From NCBI GenBank assembly GCA_023362775.1, contig JALMGJ010000006.1:6519001-6583000 (forward strand): a stretch of 64,000 nt of DNA, written 5' to 3'. A model generated the notes under the pieces. That model did not search any database and was not told the origin of the DNA. It worked only from the letters and a program-made list of their open reading frames with translations. This stretch comes from Charina bottae. Taxonomy: Eukaryota; Chordata; Lepidosauria; Squamata; Charinaidae. This document shows positions 31,523 through 42,221 of this stretch, one piece after another; position 1 is the first letter of the stretch, and every line of letters starts with the position of its first letter. The position numbers and the translations under genes are program-made.

Positions 31523-32764
31523 GCTTCAGTGATTCTGAGTTTTCCTACAATATCTCTCTGTGTTTCAGACCATAATGAAAGGCATGGGAACAGGGGTAGT
31601 AAAGAAAGTGTGACACTAAGACACAGTGGATTGAGCCGTCAATAGACAGTGGCTGCGGTGTGAAACTGCGCAGTTAAGTCTGCCATGGCTCTCTGCGAAA
31701 GCAGACATGTGCTTCCTGGAAACACTGGGGCTTAACCACAGCTCTCTTCCTACAGCAATTATATCAGTTTCATGTATGTCTGGTAGAGAACAATTAGGGT
31801 CACACCGAAGCACTTGCAGAGGCCTATCGACAGGCAGAAAAATGTTCTACCACCTGCACTGATCCATGTTAGCGCAACCCATGTGTCAGTATGTCTACGT
31901 TGCACCTCTTTTTGACAAACTCCCCCGACCTTTTGAGAATGCATAAGGAGGGGAACTGGATAAAAGCTGAAGTTTTGCAGATCTTCTTACCAAAATAGGT
32001 ATTCTTTTGCACAGACCTTTCTCAGATCCATGGCTTCGGGCACGCGAGTGGAGAAACAATGCAAGATGGGTGCTACTTGATGAATTAGAGCCCAGTAAAG
32101 CCCTGATTAATTCCATCATTTTGCCAGAAAAGGATTTGGTGTGGGATTTTTCTGGCATCCCTTATTCCACCAGGCCCTTTGTTTCATTAATAGAAAGCTC
32201 CCCCGCCTGCATTTTAATCAAGACCGCAGACTGCACCCATCCTACAGTCCTTGCTTGCTTGTCTGATGGGAATCCCAATGCTCGCCAACACCAATTTGTC
32301 TGTCTTTGACTGCTTTGAAAGGTGCAAGGTGGGGATGGGGTGGGGAGATTCCTTAGACAGGAGAAAGTGGGGAGCTACGCCGCCATACAGTAGCTCTGTA
32401 ACTATTCCTGGGTTTATTAAAAACAATGAAAAAGCCAAGGTGCTAAAAGAAAGGATGCTCCAATAATATCTGAGATGAAGCAATGGTGTAAATCAGTCCA
32501 CAACCCATCTTTGTACCCCTCCCTACCAGATAAACCCACATGCTGACATTTGGGAACCAGACTGTTGGGTATTTTGGCAGGGATGTGAACCTAAGGAGCA
32601 AGTTACTGAAGAAATATACATGGGGCTTTAATCAGCAGCCAACCATGTCGCTGTGCGGTCTTCTGGTTTCTCAATTTCATCGTTTTCTTTGCTATTATTC
32701 CTGGAAGAAGGTGACTCCGATGGACAGCACAATTTGCTCTGGGCGAGTCTCATCACACACCAGC
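31523..32764. other. Intron sequence, no gene seen
   Basis: No exon with both splice sites and recognisable similarity was found, and no clear element. Confidence 0.35.
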
Positions 32765-32772
32765 TCTTAAAG

Positions 32773-33062
32773 CAGAGCTTTCCAAACTTTTCATGTTGGT
32801 GACACACTTTTTAGACATGCATCATTTCATGACACACTCTTACAGCAGGGCATCATTTCGCGACACTCTCTTACAGCAGGGCACAAGGCAGGCACTAGGA
32901 CCTGTGCGGAATCACAGCAGGTTTGGAGGCAGCCAGGCACAAGGCAGGCACTAGGACCTGCGCGGAATCCTGGCAGGGCTCGGAGGCAGCAGCAGCCGTG
33001 ACACACCCAGACACTGCAGCCAACACACTAATGTGTCCCGACACACAGTTTGGAAAGCTCTG
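32773..33062. mobile_element. hAT MITE with about two 56-bp units
   Basis: Ends CAGAGCTTTCCAAAC and GTTTGGAAAGCTCTG. Perfect duplication TCTTAAAG at 32765-32772 and 33063-33070. Its layout is like the copy at 31217. Confidence 0.93.
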
Positions 33063-33385
33063 TCTTAAAGACTCATGGTCAAGAGCAGACAACTCTGAGG
33101 GACCATCTTCAACATCCTAGTCTGTGCCAGAAGCCCCAACCCCATTAGCAGGATGGAAATAGCAGGAGCTAGAAAACTTGGACCGTTATCTATTATCATC
33201 CTCCATCATTAATATTTTAATCATCATCACTTCTATCAAGGTCACTACTGTCTCTCTTCTTATCATCGCTATTTGCCCTGGCCATACTGGTATCGGGGGA
33301 GGAAAACTGGCCTCTCTTATTGTCTCCATTGCAAGTAAAATGGTAGAATCTAATTCAACTTTTGGTGACTATATGGACACACTTA

Positions 33386-33767
33386 TACAGGTAGTCCTTG
33401 CTTACTGACCACAATTGGTACCAGAATTTCAGTTGCTAAGCAAAGTGGTCATTAAGTGAGTCTGACCTGATTTTACAACCTTTTTTGTGGCAGTTGTTAA
33501 GTGAATCACCATGGGTGTTAAGCAAACCACCCCATTGATTTTGCTTGCCAGAAGCCAGCCAGGAAGGTAAAAAATGGCAATCACATGACCATGGGACACT
33601 GCGATAGTCATAAGTGTGAACCAGTTGCCAAGGGCCAAAATCGTGATCATGTGACCGCAGGGATGCTGCAACAGTCGCGTGAGGATCGGTTGTAAGTCAG
33701 TTTTTCCAGCACCGTTGTAAGTCCAAACTGTCACTAAATGAATGGTTGTTAAGCAAGGACTACCTGA
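33386..33767 (+). mobile_element. TIR element (TACAGGTAGTCC type), copy 2
   Basis: Begins TACAGGTAGTCCTTGCTTAC and ends AAGCAAGGACTACCTG. The interior aligns with the copy at 30251. Confidence 0.8.
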
Positions 33768-34612
33768 ATGGACACACCTATGGAGTTTTCTTGGCAGCAG
33801 TGTGGAACTTATTTGCTGCTGCCTTCTTCTTCATGAAACATCTGCAAGCCAACAACCAAGCTCAGAGAGCACCAAGGACTCCAGACATTACGCTGCTAGA
33901 TTTTATTTAAAAAGATAAGAATTTTAACTTTAAAAACTTTTTTTTTAATTGTTAATTTTTTAAACCTTTTAAAAAATTAACTCCTCAATCCCTTGGATTT
34001 CCTGGTGGTCTCCAGTCTCTGCTTAGTGTTTTTCAAGATCAGAGAAGGTTGGCTGGGTGTCACCCCTGGCTATAGCTTCTGATTCCTACGTTGGTGATGT
34101 GTTCCCCTCCCTGCCCCATACTTGTCTGAAGCTGTCCTTGAAGGGAGGCAGAAAACACGCTTTTGTTTGGCTTCATCTGCTTGCTGAATTACAATTGCAT
34201 AACATGCTCACACGACACTCTAAACAAGCCAAGGTGAAAGGAACCGCCGAGATGAGCACGTGGTGCACATTCCGCCGTTATCTGTTAATAGACCCGGCTT
34301 TGCATGTTGTAGGAACAGAACAATTGTAACGAAGAGGACTTTCAGGTTTTGTCTCAAACATACTGTGGTGCTTCGCTGCTAAAATTCAGTAGCAAACAGC
34401 AAACTTTACTAGTTGTGATTTGTGAAGGGCATTTTGTGCTCTGCGTAAAAATCCCTGGCAGTTATAGCTGCTTACACAGCCCTTGTTTATGGCTACCAGT
34501 TCTGGGCTGCCAAATTTCAGATGACCAACAAGGAGTTAGCTCATTATATGTGAGCTAATGGCCATCTGGATATTTGCAGCTCAGCTGTAGCAGCCCGAGC
34601 CTTGCTCTGGGG
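33768..34612. other. Intron sequence with repeat remnants
   Basis: Positions 33770-33893 carry SINE/LINE-type fragments, including CAAGCCAACAACCAAGCTCA, which recurs at 36758 (inverted) and 37165. The rest shows no recognised feature. Confidence 0.45.
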
Positions 34613-36026
34613 CAGTGTTTCTTAACCTCGGCAACTTTAAGATGGGTGGCCTTCCACTCCCACAATTCTCCAGCCAGCATGCTTTAAGATGGGTGGCCTT
34701 CCACTCCCAGAATTCCCCAGCCAGTATGCTTTAAGACGGGGGGCCTTCCACTCCCAGAATTCCCCAGCCAGCATGCTTTAAGATGGGTGGCCTTCCACTC
34801 CCAGAATTCCCCAGCCAGCATGCTTTAAGATGGGTGGCCTTCCATTCCCAGAATTCCCCAGCCAGCATGCTTTAAGATGGGTGGCCTTCCACTCCCAGAA
34901 TTCCCCAGCCAGCATGCTTTAAGATGGGTGGCCTTCCACTCCCAGAATTCCCCAGCCAGCATGCTTTAAGATGGGTGGCCTTCCACTCCCAGAATTCCCC
35001 AGCCAGCATGCTTTAAGATGGGTGGCCTTCCACTCCCAGAATTCCCCAGCCAGCATGCTTTAAGATGGGTGGCCTTCCACTCCCAGAATTCCCCAGCCAG
35101 CATGCTTTAAGATGGGTGGCCTTCCACTCCCAGAATTCCCCAGCCAGCATGCTTTAAGATGGGTGGCCTTCCACTCCCAGAATTCCCCAGCCAGCATGCT
35201 TTAAGATGGGTGGCCTTCCACTCCCAGAATTCCCCAGCCAGCATGCTTTAAGATGGGTGGCCTTCCACTCCCAGAATTCCCCAGCCAGCATGCTTTAAGA
35301 TGGGTGGCCTTCCACTCCCAGAATTCCCCAGCCAGCATGCTTTAAGATGGGTGGCCTTCCACTCCCAGAATTCCCCAGCCAGCATGCTTTAAGATGGGTG
35401 GCCTTCCACTCCCAGAATTCCCCAGCCAGCATGCTTTAAGATGGGTGGCCTTCCACTCCCAGAATTCCCCAGCCAGCATGCTTTAAGATGGGTGGCCTTC
35501 CACTCCCAGAATTCCCCAGCCAGCATGCTTTAAGATGGGTGGCCTTCAACTCCCAGAATTCCCCAGCCAGCATGCTTTAAGATGGGTGGCCTTCCACTCC
35601 CAGAATTCCCCAGCCAGCATGCTTTAAGATGGGTGGCCTTCCACTCCCAGAATTCCCCAGCCAGCATGCTTTAAGATGGGTGGCCTTCCACTCCCAGAAT
35701 TCCCCAGCCAGCATGCTTTAAGATGGGTGGCCTTCCACTCCCAGAATTCCCCAGCCAGCATGCTTTAAGATGGGTGGCCTTCCACTCCCAGAATTCCCCA
35801 GCCAGCATGCTTTAAGATGGGTGGCCTTCCACTCCCAGAATTCCCCAGCCAGCATGCTTTAAGATGGGTGGCCTTCCACTCCCAGAATTCCCCAGCCAGC
35901 ATGCTTTAAGATGGGTGGCCTTCCACTCCCAGAATTCCCCAGCCAGCATGCTTTAAGATGGGTGGCCTTCCACTCCCAGAATTCCCCAGCCAGCATTCTT
36001 AAAGTTCCGGAGGCTGAGAAACACTG
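34613..36026. mobile_element. hAT MITE expanded by a 47-bp minisatellite
   Basis: Left end CAGTGTTTCTTAACC and right end GGCTGAGAAACACTG. The flanking octamers CTCTGGGG and CTCTAGGG match at 7 of 8 bases. The 47-bp unit is an internal arm of this MITE. An unexpanded 122-bp relative lies at 51752-51873. Confidence 0.9.
34636..35996 (+). repeat. 47-bp minisatellite, about 28 copies
   Basis: The unit contains GCATGCTTTAAGATGGGTGG, CCTTCCACTCCCAGAATTC and CCCAGCCA. Copies are almost identical. The few variants I noticed are ACAATTCTCC and AGTATGCTTTAAGACGGGGG near the left end, CCATTCC at 34842 and TTCAACTCC near 35547. The near identity suggests recent expansion. Confidence 0.97.
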
Positions 36027-36167
36027 CTCTAGGGAGTTCATAAACAACTCATTATTGATAGCATTACACCTAACATTCCCCAAGAGTAAACATCTTCCCC
36101 TGTATTCAACAGGCTTCAAAAAGTTTTGTGAAACATTGTTGTATTTCTCTGAAATCCAACTTCTTAC

Positions 36168-36353
36168 CTATGCAAGCTGGTTGGCGACTGTACGTCCATT
36201 TAGCAATTCCAGATCGCTCCTCGCATGTAATAATGTTACTTGTCCCTGCTTTTCTATTGCAGCCTTTGTCACACAGATAACGAGCCCGGGTGCCCACAAC
36301 ATACCAATCAGCGGATTCTGCAAACTTAACTGTATCAGGAGGAGGACATTCCC
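36168..36353 (-). CDS. Sushi (CCP) domain exon, IL-15/IL-2 receptor alpha-like, first domain
   Basis: Minus-strand exon of 186 bp in phase 1-1. The acceptor is CTTCCTTTGCAG and the donor GTAAGAAG. It reads ECPPPDTVKFAESADWYVVG, TRARYLCDKGC, NRKAGTSNIITCEERSG and IAKWTYSRQPACIG. The CPPP start, the RYLC, the RKAGTS motif and the Trp before the last Cys closely follow the sushi domain of IL-15 receptor alpha, which binds IL-15. IL-2 receptor alpha is its paralogue. There is an extra cysteine in DKGC. Two sushi exons in series fits IL-2R-alpha structure, while the sequence is closer to IL-15R-alpha. The signal-peptide exon should lie at higher coordinates and was not identified. Confidence 0.82.
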   Translation of the reverse strand, partial: GNVLLLIQLSLQNPLIGMLWAPGLVICVTKAAIEKQGQVTLLHARSDLELLNGRTVANQLA

Positions 36354-37479
36354 CTGCAAAGGAAGAGAAAATACAAACACGGTGCTGTTTGAGCATCACA
36401 GTCCAGTACGAAAAAGGCCCAAGGAAGGCGAAGCTCCTTCATGTCTTTTCTTAGGGTTTAATGGCATTGTGGAAGGCAGGAAGGCTGCAGATTGATACAG
36501 CGAGGACTGTACTATAAAAGGTGGGTCATTCCCATATCCGGCAGGAGCACCTTGAAATTAAAAAAGGGCAAGAACACCACCCACCCTTCCCTTCCCTCCC
36601 AGAATTGTTCCAGGATTCTCTTCTCCATTGCAAGTTTTCTTTCATCAAGTCAAATGGGAATTGGCCAAAACAAGGAGAATGATTTTGCTGCCTGGCATGA
36701 CATGGGAGTTGCAAGCTTCCTGTATCTGTAGGCTTTCCCTCTAGCAGCATATTGTCTGGAGTCCTTGGTGCTCTCTGAGCTTGGTTGTTGGCTTGCAGAC
36801 ATTTCATGACCCAACTAGGGAACATAATCAGTGCCACTGATCATCAGCACTGATGACATGTCAGCCTTCCCAAGTAGGCCAGATAAGAAACAAGACCAGA
36901 TGAGCTAATTCTTCCTTATTGTAAGGCTACATTAACAGAATCTTGCAAGTCTGAAAGTACAAATCTCCCGCCGTCTCTTTTACAGCCTGATAAAATAAGG
37001 GGGTTCCTTTCTGAGTTTCTTTCTCTGCCCGTTATGCAGCTGTGGGCTCCTTTCATGCCCTTATCTGATCATTCCCTAGGCAGCATCTCCCCCCCCCCCC
37101 CCCCCGGCTCCCAAGGTCATTCCCACATACCATTACATGGTGTTCCCTAGTTGGGTCATGAAACGTCTGCAAGCCAACAACCAAGTTCAGAGAGCCCCAA
37201 GGACTCCACAGCTCAACCCTGAGCTTCAGAGACTCTCTTCCATTGGAGCATAATGTTTATTCTGAAGTAAGACCCTCCGTGTTCAGGGGGGATTATTCCC
37301 CTTGAGTAAGTAGCATCATGACTGCAAATAGTGTAGCCCAGCCAACAACTCCCTGCCTCTGAAAATACAATTTGGGCTACCAGTTTGCGTAACAGATCAC
37401 CGGTTCGCCACAGGATGGAGCCAAGAAATAGCTTTTGGCAGCCCAGATCTGGGAGCTGGACAGAGCAGAGCAGGGGAAG
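36354..37479. other. Upstream of sushi exon; inverted repeat pair and poly-C
   Basis: A segment at 36758-36824 is repeated in inverted form at 37141-37207 (67-bp arms, few mismatches, about 316 bp apart). A run of 17 C lies at 37089-37105. No signal-peptide exon of the receptor could be identified. Confidence 0.6.
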
Positions 37480-37806
37480 GTAAAGGTAAAGGTTCCCCCC
37501 GCACATTTGTGCAGTCGTGTCCGACTCTAGGGGCCGGTGCTCATCTCCGTTTGTTAGCCGAAGAGCCAGCGTTGTCCGAAGACACTTCCACGGTCATGTG
37601 GCCGCATGACATGCGCGGAACGCTGTTACCTACCCACCGAAGTGGTACCTATTCATCTACTTGCATTTGCATGCTTTCAAATTGCTAGGTTGGCAAGAGC
37701 TGGAGCTAGTGCGGGAGCTCACTCTGCACGCAGGGCTAGGGATTCGAACCTCCGAACTTGCGATCTACAAGCCTGGCATCTTACCCGCTGAGCCACCACG
37801 CCCCTT
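37480..37806 (-). mobile_element. tRNA-derived SINE, minus strand
   Basis: Reverse complement of the family at 6486. The 13-bp duplication AGAGCAGGGGAAG lies at 37467-37479 and 37807-37819. Confidence 0.92.
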
Positions 37807-38099
37807 AGAGCAGGGGAAGCAGAACAGCAAAAACATTTTTGAAGGCCAGACTGATGCTGAAGAAGACCAGCGGAGAGGTAGATGTTTCCTGACCCTCCTC
37901 ATGCTGGTTCTTTTGCCGCACTGCCCCAGGTTCACCAGGAGGGAGAAGGTAAAGAAACATGAACATGTTGGCATCATGCCAACCTTCCACTTTTGATTAC
38001 CATCTCCGTGACTTGTATTTTATCACCGAAATACCATCTGGGGGAAATTAGCTCAATCTGAGAGGCATGTGATTTTCCGTAAGGTAAAATTCTTGCCAT

Positions 38100-38523
38100 T
38101 TGAGGCGAAACTGGACCTCCCAATGTTCTCTGTCATCAACTTTCGCCACTTGCACCAGGCCAACCTTATTCGCTATCTTCATCGCTATGATTATGCACCT
38201 TGTTGAAGAGAAACTTCCTACTGGTGTAGAAATTATATATCGAACAGATGGAAAGCTTTTTAATCTTAGTAGGCTGAAAGCAAAAAATAAGGTAATTGCA
38301 ACTTCTGTTATAGAACTTCAATATGCTGATGATAACGTAGTCTGTGCACACTCCGAGGAAGATCTTCAAACTATCGACCGTCTCCCACCCGGAAACCTAT
38401 GCCCTCATTGTGGGAGGTTGTGCGGATCCAGAATTGGCCTTTATAGCCACTTACGGATCCACCGTTAAAATTTTACCTTTGGAAGACAATCTTACTCGGC
38501 TACGAGTGATCGCCAATGAATGA
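38100..38523 (+). mobile_element. LINE fragment: partial RT plus CCHH finger
   Basis: The frame contains MHLVEEKLPTGVEIIYRTDG, KLFNLSRLKAKNKV and the polymerase motif LQYADDNVV, followed by HSEEDLQ. It then jumps, through an internal deletion, to NLCPHCGRLCGSRIGLYSH and LRIHR, a C2H2-type finger, and stops at 38466-38468. The 3' sequence CTCGGCTACGAGTGATCGCC recurs inverted at 39969-40038. I cannot fix the LINE clade. Confidence 0.7.
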
Positions 38524-39700
38524 CACCTGTCCTTTCCTGCTGGGTCCCCAGCCCTTGAGGGAGGCAGGCTTAAGTCATCTTTAGATGCACTGGGGTTCAA
38601 GGGTTAATTCCAGCACCATCGAAGGACAGCTTCGGGGTGTGTCAAGGTGATCAGGCTTGGCCACCCATTTCCTTGACGAGAAATCCAGGGACTGCAGAGA
38701 TGGAACAGAGGCAGAAGACACAGCCTACAGATTGGCAACGGGGGCAGCCAATGTCATCCTGGTCTGGTTTTCTGCCAACTCAAGGTTGGGTGGAGAGCAG
38801 TTCACCTCACAGTGGAGAAAAAGTCATAGGGTAAGTTTAGCTGTTGCACACCTTGGCCATCCGATGGAGAAATGATGCTATAGAAGAAGTTGGAGTTCTC
38901 AGGTTCAAGCCACGTTATCAGGGGTCAAGAGAAGGTGGATTCTGTCCTTAACCTCATAAAGAAGTCAGGAAACCTGCAAAGCTTGTGATAGGGGTCTCTC
39001 ACAAGACATGTCTTTCGATTTCCGTTCACAGCGATAACCTTGGGTGAAAGGGAACAGTCTGAAAGTAAGATCTGGGTTACACAATTGCAAGTTACTCAGC
39101 CAGATAAAATGAGGCTCCCTTGAGCAGCTGCTTCAAAGAACGATCTGAAATCTTGAGAAAAATGTGGCTGGCTTTGATGGAAAGTGAGAGCTGGCTACGC
39201 ACACGACTGAGTTTCACTTGAAGATCCTTTTTCATTTTACCCTCTTCGGCTGTGGTTAAGTATTTTCAATAGAGCCATCCAGCAGAGATCATTTTCTGCT
39301 AAGAAGTTATAAAAGGGGGAGGGACCCATTACATTTACATTTTTTAAAAAAACACACCTACTGCCTTCCAGAAGTGTGGAAAGGCTTTCAACTCTTTGAA
39401 TTCCTGGCTAGAAACACTTCAGCTTGTGAAAGGTCACCTGAATCCTTCAGGATAGTCTACTGCCATTCTGCAAATACCGCTGTCGGGCAGAGATGATAGA
39501 GGCTGAACATTTATTAGTGACTGGAAACCCCTTATGGACTTTTTGTTGAAAAAAGAAAAAAATGAACTTGTGGTTTATGGGTTTGGAGATTAGAAGGGGT
39601 AGACTATGAAAAGAAGGAAATTATGTTGTAACCTTAGAGAGAGAGGGTAAAATGTAAATGTACTTGTAACTGCTGTTAAGAAGATTGGAAGCTGCTTCTT
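38524..39700. other. No gene seen
   Basis: Between the LINE fragment and the microsatellites. No exon or element was recognised. Confidence 0.35.
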
Positions 39701-39705
39701 TATAA

Positions 39706-39797
39706 CTTTTCCTTTCCTTTCCTTTCCTTTCCTTTCCTTTCCTTTCCTTTCCTTTCCTTTCCTTTCCTTTCCTTTCCTTTCCTTTCCTTTCCTTTCT
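39706..39797 (+). repeat. (TTTCC)n pentanucleotide microsatellite
   Basis: About 18 uninterrupted TTTCC units, followed by pyrimidine-rich sequence to 39855. Confidence 0.97.
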
Positions 39798-39901
39798 CTA
39801 TTTCTTTCTTTGCACTTTTTTCACTTACTTATTACTTTTCTTTCCTTTCCTTACATTTTTTTCAAAATTAGTATTGTTTTTATCTTTTAAAATTTCTTTA
39901 A

Positions 39902-39950
39902 TACACACACACAAACACACACAAACACACACACACACACACAAACACAC
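39902..39950 (+). repeat. (CA)n microsatellite with AAAC interruptions
   Basis: ACACAC runs broken by ACAAACAC. Confidence 0.95.
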
Positions 39951-39968
39951 TGGTTCATTCATTTTTCA

Positions 39969-40038
39969 TTCATTGGCGATCACTCGTAGCCGAGTAAGAT
40001 TGTCTTCCAAAGGTAAAATTTTAACGGTGGATCCGTCA
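39969..40038 (-). mobile_element. LINE 3' end, inverted copy
   Basis: Reverse complement of about 70 bases at 38454-38523, with nearly perfect identity. It is the 3' terminus of the same LINE family. Confidence 0.75.
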
Positions 40039-40355
40039 TCGTGGTGGTAGACAAGGACCAGAAGACGGCGGTGGTGATAGATGTAGTGGTGCCAAGTGAC
40101 AGCAACATCAGGAAGGAGGAGGATGAGAAGCTGGAGAAGTACCAGCACCTGAAGGAGGAACTGGAGAGGATGTGGAAAGTGAAGGCCCAAGTGGTCCCAG
40201 TGGTGGTAGGGGCACTTGCTTGGGGCTGGGACTCCCAAGCTGGGAGAGGGGCTCCAGCAGATCCCAGGAGCAACATCAGAGCTCTCTGTCCAGAAGATGC
40301 AGTGCTAGGAACAGCTGAGATGCTGTGCAGAACCCTCAAACTCCCAGGCCTCTGA
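40039..40355 (+). pseudogene. LINE C-terminal restriction-like endonuclease fragment
   Basis: The plus-strand frame reads VVVDKDQKTAVVIDVVVPSD, SNIRKEEDEKLEKYQHLKEE and LERMWKVKAQVVPVVVGALA, then AVLGTAEMLCRTLKLPGL. The pattern K-x-AVVIDV-x-PSD followed by EKYQxLKEE resembles the restriction-like (PD-D/ExK) endonuclease of R2/R4/NeSL-type LINEs. R4 elements are known in lizards. Only the C-terminus is present, and the family call is from memory of such sequences. Confidence 0.6.
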
Positions 40356-40426
40356 TGGAGGAGTCGGGTTTGAGGAAGACACATACCACCAACCATGGGG
40401 GTGAGAAGGGCTTTTTAAAATATATA

Positions 40427-42075
40427 CAGTCAAGACCAGAAATATTGGAACAAGGATAACTGTTTTGGCAGTTGGCTTCTGTACACCACCACATTGAAGT
40501 TGAAAGGAAACACATCCAGATGGGAGTGAAGTCAGGACTTTCAGCTGTAATTCAAGGGGTTTGACAAAAGTGGGGCACTAACCATTCAGGAAGTACAGCC
40601 GGTGGCATACACACACACCCATCGTTGGTGGCTCATAAGTAATGGAACAAATGGCTAGCAAGCAGCTGCATGGCCAGGTGTGGCCTGTTTCCTGGGTACC
40701 CCATGACCAATCAAGCAGATAAAAGGCCTGGAGGTGGTTCTGAGTGTTACATTTGCATTTGGTAGCTGTTCACTGGAACTCCCAACATGAGGTCCAAAGA
40801 GGTGTCCATGCGAGTGAAGGAGGCCATCATTAGGCTGAGGAAACACCACAAACCCATCAGACAGATAGCAAAAACATTGGGAGTGGCCAATACAACAGTT
40901 TGGAACATCCTGAAAAAGAAGGAATTAACTGGCAAGCTCAGCAACAGCAAAAGGCCTGGAAGACCACAGAAGACAACTAAAGTGGATGACTGAAGAATTC
41001 TGCTCATGGTGAAGAGGAACCCTTTCACAACATCTAGCCAGGTCAAGAATGCTCTTGAGGAGGTAGGCATGTCATTGTCAACATCTACAGTCAAGAGACG
41101 GCTTTATGAATGTAAATACAGAGGCTTCACAACAAGGTGCAAACCACTGGTAACACTCAAGAACAGAAAGGCCAGATTAGACTTTTCCAGCAAACACCTA
41201 AAAAAGCCTGCCCAGTTCTGGAATAAGATTTTTTGGACGGATGAAACCAAGATTAACTTGCACCAGAATGATGGGAAGAGAAAAATATGGAGAAGGAAAG
41301 GAACAGATCCAAAGCATACCACATCATCTGTCAAACATGGTGGAGGCAGTGTTATGGCATGGGCATGTATGGCTGCCAATGGAACCGGGTCACTGGTGTT
41401 TATTGATGACCTGACTGCTGATAAAAGCAGCAGGATGAATTCTGAAGTCTATAGGGCTATACTTTCTGCTCAGATTCAGCCAAATGCTGCCAAACTGATA
41501 GGACGCCACTTCATATTGCAGATGGAGAATGACCCAAAACATACAGCAAAAGCTACCCAAGAGTTTCTCAAGGCAAAGAAGTGGGATGTTCTTCAATGGC
41601 CAAGTCAGTCACCTGATCTCAACCCAATAGAGCATGCTTTTCACTTACTGAAGACAAGACCGAAGGCAGAAAGACCCACCCCATTCTGCTTCTGAGAAAT
41701 GTGTGGTAACAGCTTCATCTCTGGGGTTGTTCAGATGTTTACAGGGGTTAAAGTGAGTGGAAAAGAGAAGAGAGTCAAACAAAAAAAAAATGAATGATAA
41801 TGTACCTAGAATTACTAGCCCCTTTTAATGCAGTTTGAAAGGGAAGGATTAACTGTGATGGACTTCTCAGAGTCTCAGAAAGTGGATGGTGATTGGCAAA
41901 ATATTACAAGCCCAGGGAGACAGGTAGCCACCTACCTGGAGCATCAACAGACAGTTAGCAAGAGGATCAAAGAATCCTTGAGTTGAGATATAAACAGGAT
42001 GCTAAAGTAAATGTATCCAATTTCCAGAATTTTGTAATCTCATTCTCTTTTCTTTTTCAATATTTCTGGTTAATA
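40427..42075 (+). mobile_element. Tc1-like DNA transposon, defective
   Basis: Left end CAGTCAAGACCAGAAATATT directly after TATATA. A decayed inverted match, CAATATTTCTGGT, lies near 42059-42071, so the right boundary is tentative. It carries a broken transposase gene at 40787-41695. Confidence 0.75.
40787..41695 (+). pseudogene. Tc1-like transposase, stop and catalytic change
   Basis: The ATG at 40787 opens MRSKEVSMRVKEAIIRLRKH and a helix-turn-helix AKTLGVANTTVWNILKKK with GRPQKTT. A TGA at 40991-40993 interrupts it. The frame resumes with FTTSSQVKNALEEVG, the first catalytic Asp in FWTDETK, HGGGSVMAWACMAANGTG and SPDLNPIEHAF (Glu). In the middle motif, where the family has Asp, QMENDPKHT has Glu. 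The spacing to the last Glu is still 34. The C-terminus after KAERPT diverges. The stop and the D-to-E change make activity unlikely. Confidence 0.92.
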
Positions 42076-42221
42076 AAACTCTTGAAATCTATTTTTCTTG
42101 TCCGTAAGTGGCTGCTAGGGACTTGACATTAATCAGATGTGGTTTTTCTCCTTCTGGAACTGCAGGGATGAACAACTTTGCTTGGGTTCTCCATTTTTCC
42201 CTGTCCCCCCAAAACACATGA

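Noticed and set aside
26290..36026. CRISPR-like regular repeats
   Set aside because: The arrays are head-to-tail tandem units without unique spacers, in a vertebrate genome.
35859..36119. 86-residue minus-strand frame with repeated ILGVEGHPS-like peptides
   Set aside because: It is a translation of the 47-bp minisatellite.
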